From G963676095 sp963676095 (GTDB lineage Bacteria > Bacteroidota > Bacteroidia > Bacteroidales > Prolixibacteraceae), in contig OY781040.1 of assembly GCA_963676095.1 (NCBI GenBank), positions 5,270,001 through 5,334,000 on the forward strand: 64,000 bases of DNA, in the 5' to 3' direction. A program made the translations under genes and the position numbers. This document shows, one piece after another, positions 62,840 through 64,000 of the stretch. The first letter of the stretch is position 1, and each line of letters starts with the position of its first letter. The notes under the pieces are model-generated. The model was not told the origin of the DNA and made no database searches. It worked only from the letters and a program-made list of their open reading frames with translations.

Positions 62840-64000
62840 ATGAAAAAAGCATGTTTTTATAAAGGGAAACACAGGCATGCAAGTATCGACATGCGGACTT
62901 TATCCGGCAATTTGAAAATGAATTGTTCCCGGGTGAAAAAGGAAGGTTTGAAGATTAGTTTCTTCGTTTTTTTAATGTTTATAGTCACTTTCGTTCAAAT
63001 CGGGTTTGTTTATGGAGGTGATGTAAAAGGGATTTCAGCAGGTGACCTGGATAAGGCATCCGTTCAACAAAAGGAGGTTCCGGTAAATGGTACAGTGGCC
63101 GAAGTCGGCGGGAACCCTATTGCCGGTGCGACCGTCGTTATTAGCGGTACGACCCAGGGGGTTGTAACCGATAATGACGGACATTTCCGTATTAACGTTC
63201 CTGTTGGAGGGACTCTCGAATTTTCTTTCATTGGTTATAAAACGGAAAAAAGAGTTATTTCGGAGGGGGGCAGACTGGACATTGTTTTAAACGAAGAGGT
63301 CAAAACGGTCGATGAGGTCGTGGTAGTTGGTTACGGCGTTCAGAAAAAAGCCACTCTTTCCGGTTCTGTAACCTCAGTAAAGGGATCAGAAATTGAAAAA
63401 TCTCCCGCGATGAATGTCTCCAACACGCTTGGAGGGGCATTGCCCGGGGTGGTTGCCGTGGCGCAAAGCGGCGAGCCGGGAAATGATTATTCGACACTTT
63501 ATATCCGTGGTCGCAGCACGTTGAATGACAATTCTCCTTTGATTGTCGTCGACGGAGTACCAAACCGTTCGCTTGAACGGATTGATCCGGCAACCATTGA
63601 AAGCGTGACCGTTCTGAAAGATGCTTCTGCTGCGATCTATGGTTCGCAGGCTGCCAACGGGGTGATCCTGATTACGACAAAAAGGGGTGCCCCGGGAAAA
63701 CTTGCTTTTACGGCCAACTATACTTCCGGATGGTCGAGACCTACCAGGATCCCCAATCTGACCAATTCTGCAGAATATGCTACCCTTGTTAACGAGGTGG
63801 ATACCTACGACGGAAGTGACCCGACTTATACCGACGCTGAGATCACAAAATACGCCGACGGGAGCGATCCATGGCGTTATCCGGATACTGACTGGTTTGA
63901 TACCGTGCTTAAGGACTGGTCGTGGCAGAGCAATGCCAATGTAACAATATCAGGAGGAAATGAAAACCTGCAGACCTTTGTCTCGCTTTCAACCCGCCAT
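62840..64000 (+). CDS. SusC-like TonB-dependent transporter, 5' part
   Basis: Open from ATG 62840 to the window edge (387 codons) without a stop. A long N-terminal region with a signal segment (ISFFVFLMFIVTFVQIGFVY) is followed by the carboxypeptidase-like sandwich at about 92-165 (GATVVISGTTQGVVTDNDG) and the plug with TVLKDASAAIYGSQAANGV at about 257. The first barrel strands begin thereafter. There is no STN domain, which fits control by the divergent HTCS rather than by a sigma/FecR pair. The rest of the gene lies outside the window. Confidence 0.93.
   Translation, partial: MKKACFYKGKHRHASIDMRTLSGNLKMNCSRVKKEGLKISFFVFLMFIVTFVQIGFVYGGDVKGISAGDLDKASVQQKEVPVNGTVAEVGGNPIAGATVVISGTTQGVVTDNDGHFRINVPVGGTLEFSFIGYKTEKRVISEGGRLDIVLNEEVKTVDEVVVVGYGVQKKATLSGSVTSVKGSEIEKSPAMNVSNTLGGALPGVVAVAQSGEPGNDYSTLYIRGRSTLNDNSPLIVVDGVPNRSLERIDPATIESVTVLKDASAAIYGSQAANGVILITTKRGAPGKLAFTANYTSGWSRPTRIPNLTNSAEYATLVNEVDTYDGSDPTYTDAEITKYADGSDPWRYPDTDWFDTVLKDWSWQSNANVTISGGNENLQTFVSLSTRH

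Overview
The window comes from a glycan-degrading member of the Bacteroidota, most likely Bacteroidales. The evidence is several SusC/SusD pairs, ECF sigma/FecR anti-sigma pairs and a hybrid two-component sensor next to SusC genes. Promoters fit the Bacteroidota -33 TTG / -7 TAnnTTTG pattern, and there are small NVEALA-like leader peptides beside 6-bladed beta-propeller lipoproteins. The genus cannot be fixed from sequence reading alone.

Layout. (1) 0.2-8.6 kb: a beta-glucan-type utilisation locus with SusC, SusD, an IPT/TIG surface glycan-binding lipoprotein and a convergent BACON-GH5 endoglucanase lipoprotein. (2) 8.7-13.3 kb: a decayed DUF4143-type ATPase tail, then a minus-strand cassette of an RteC-like protein, an HU-like DNA-binding protein, a CHAP-type peptidoglycan hydrolase and a small membrane-anchored coiled-coil protein. 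A degenerate array with an exact 22-bp period lies between the HU-like and hydrolase genes. (3) 13.4-28.1 kb: an AT-rich accessory island rich in pseudogenes. It holds four propeller lipoproteins (one frameshifted), a thioredoxin-like membrane protein plus remnants of two similar anchors, five intact and at least two decayed cysteine-rich leader peptides, a fused fragment of another such peptide, two nearly identical LytTR regulators each beside 21-22-bp direct repeats, a membrane protein, a broken ABC ATPase, one intact IS1634-type element and remnants of IS256, IS630 and IS4 elements. (4) 28.5-41.8 kb: a mannose/fucose-type locus (GH92, ECF sigma, FecR, SusC, SusD, GH95), followed by an OhrR-like regulator and nitroreductase with a clear palindromic operator. 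(5) 41.9-46.8 kb: M16 peptidase, esterase and SGNH hydrolase. (6) 47.0-58.5 kb: a second sigma/FecR/SusC/SusD set with a GH38 alpha-mannosidase and a sugar MFS transporter. (7) 58.6-64.0 kb: a hybrid two-component regulator divergent from a third SusC gene that runs off the window.

How it fits together. GH92 and GH38 remove alpha-mannose and GH95 removes alpha-fucose, so the right half looks made for N-glycans or other mannose- and fucose-bearing glycoconjugates. Its two complete SusC genes carry an STN signalling domain and follow sigma/FecR pairs. The SusC genes at 235 and 62840 show no STN domain and have no sigma/FecR pair next to them. The most unusual part is the island: it appears to be two diverged copies of one unit (LytTR regulator, 21-bp repeat operator, membrane/ABC genes, cysteine-rich leader peptides, propeller lipoprotein, membrane-anchored thioredoxin-like protein), broken up by insertion sequences. 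The function of this unit is not known to me; secretion or maturation of small disulfide-rich peptides is the inference.
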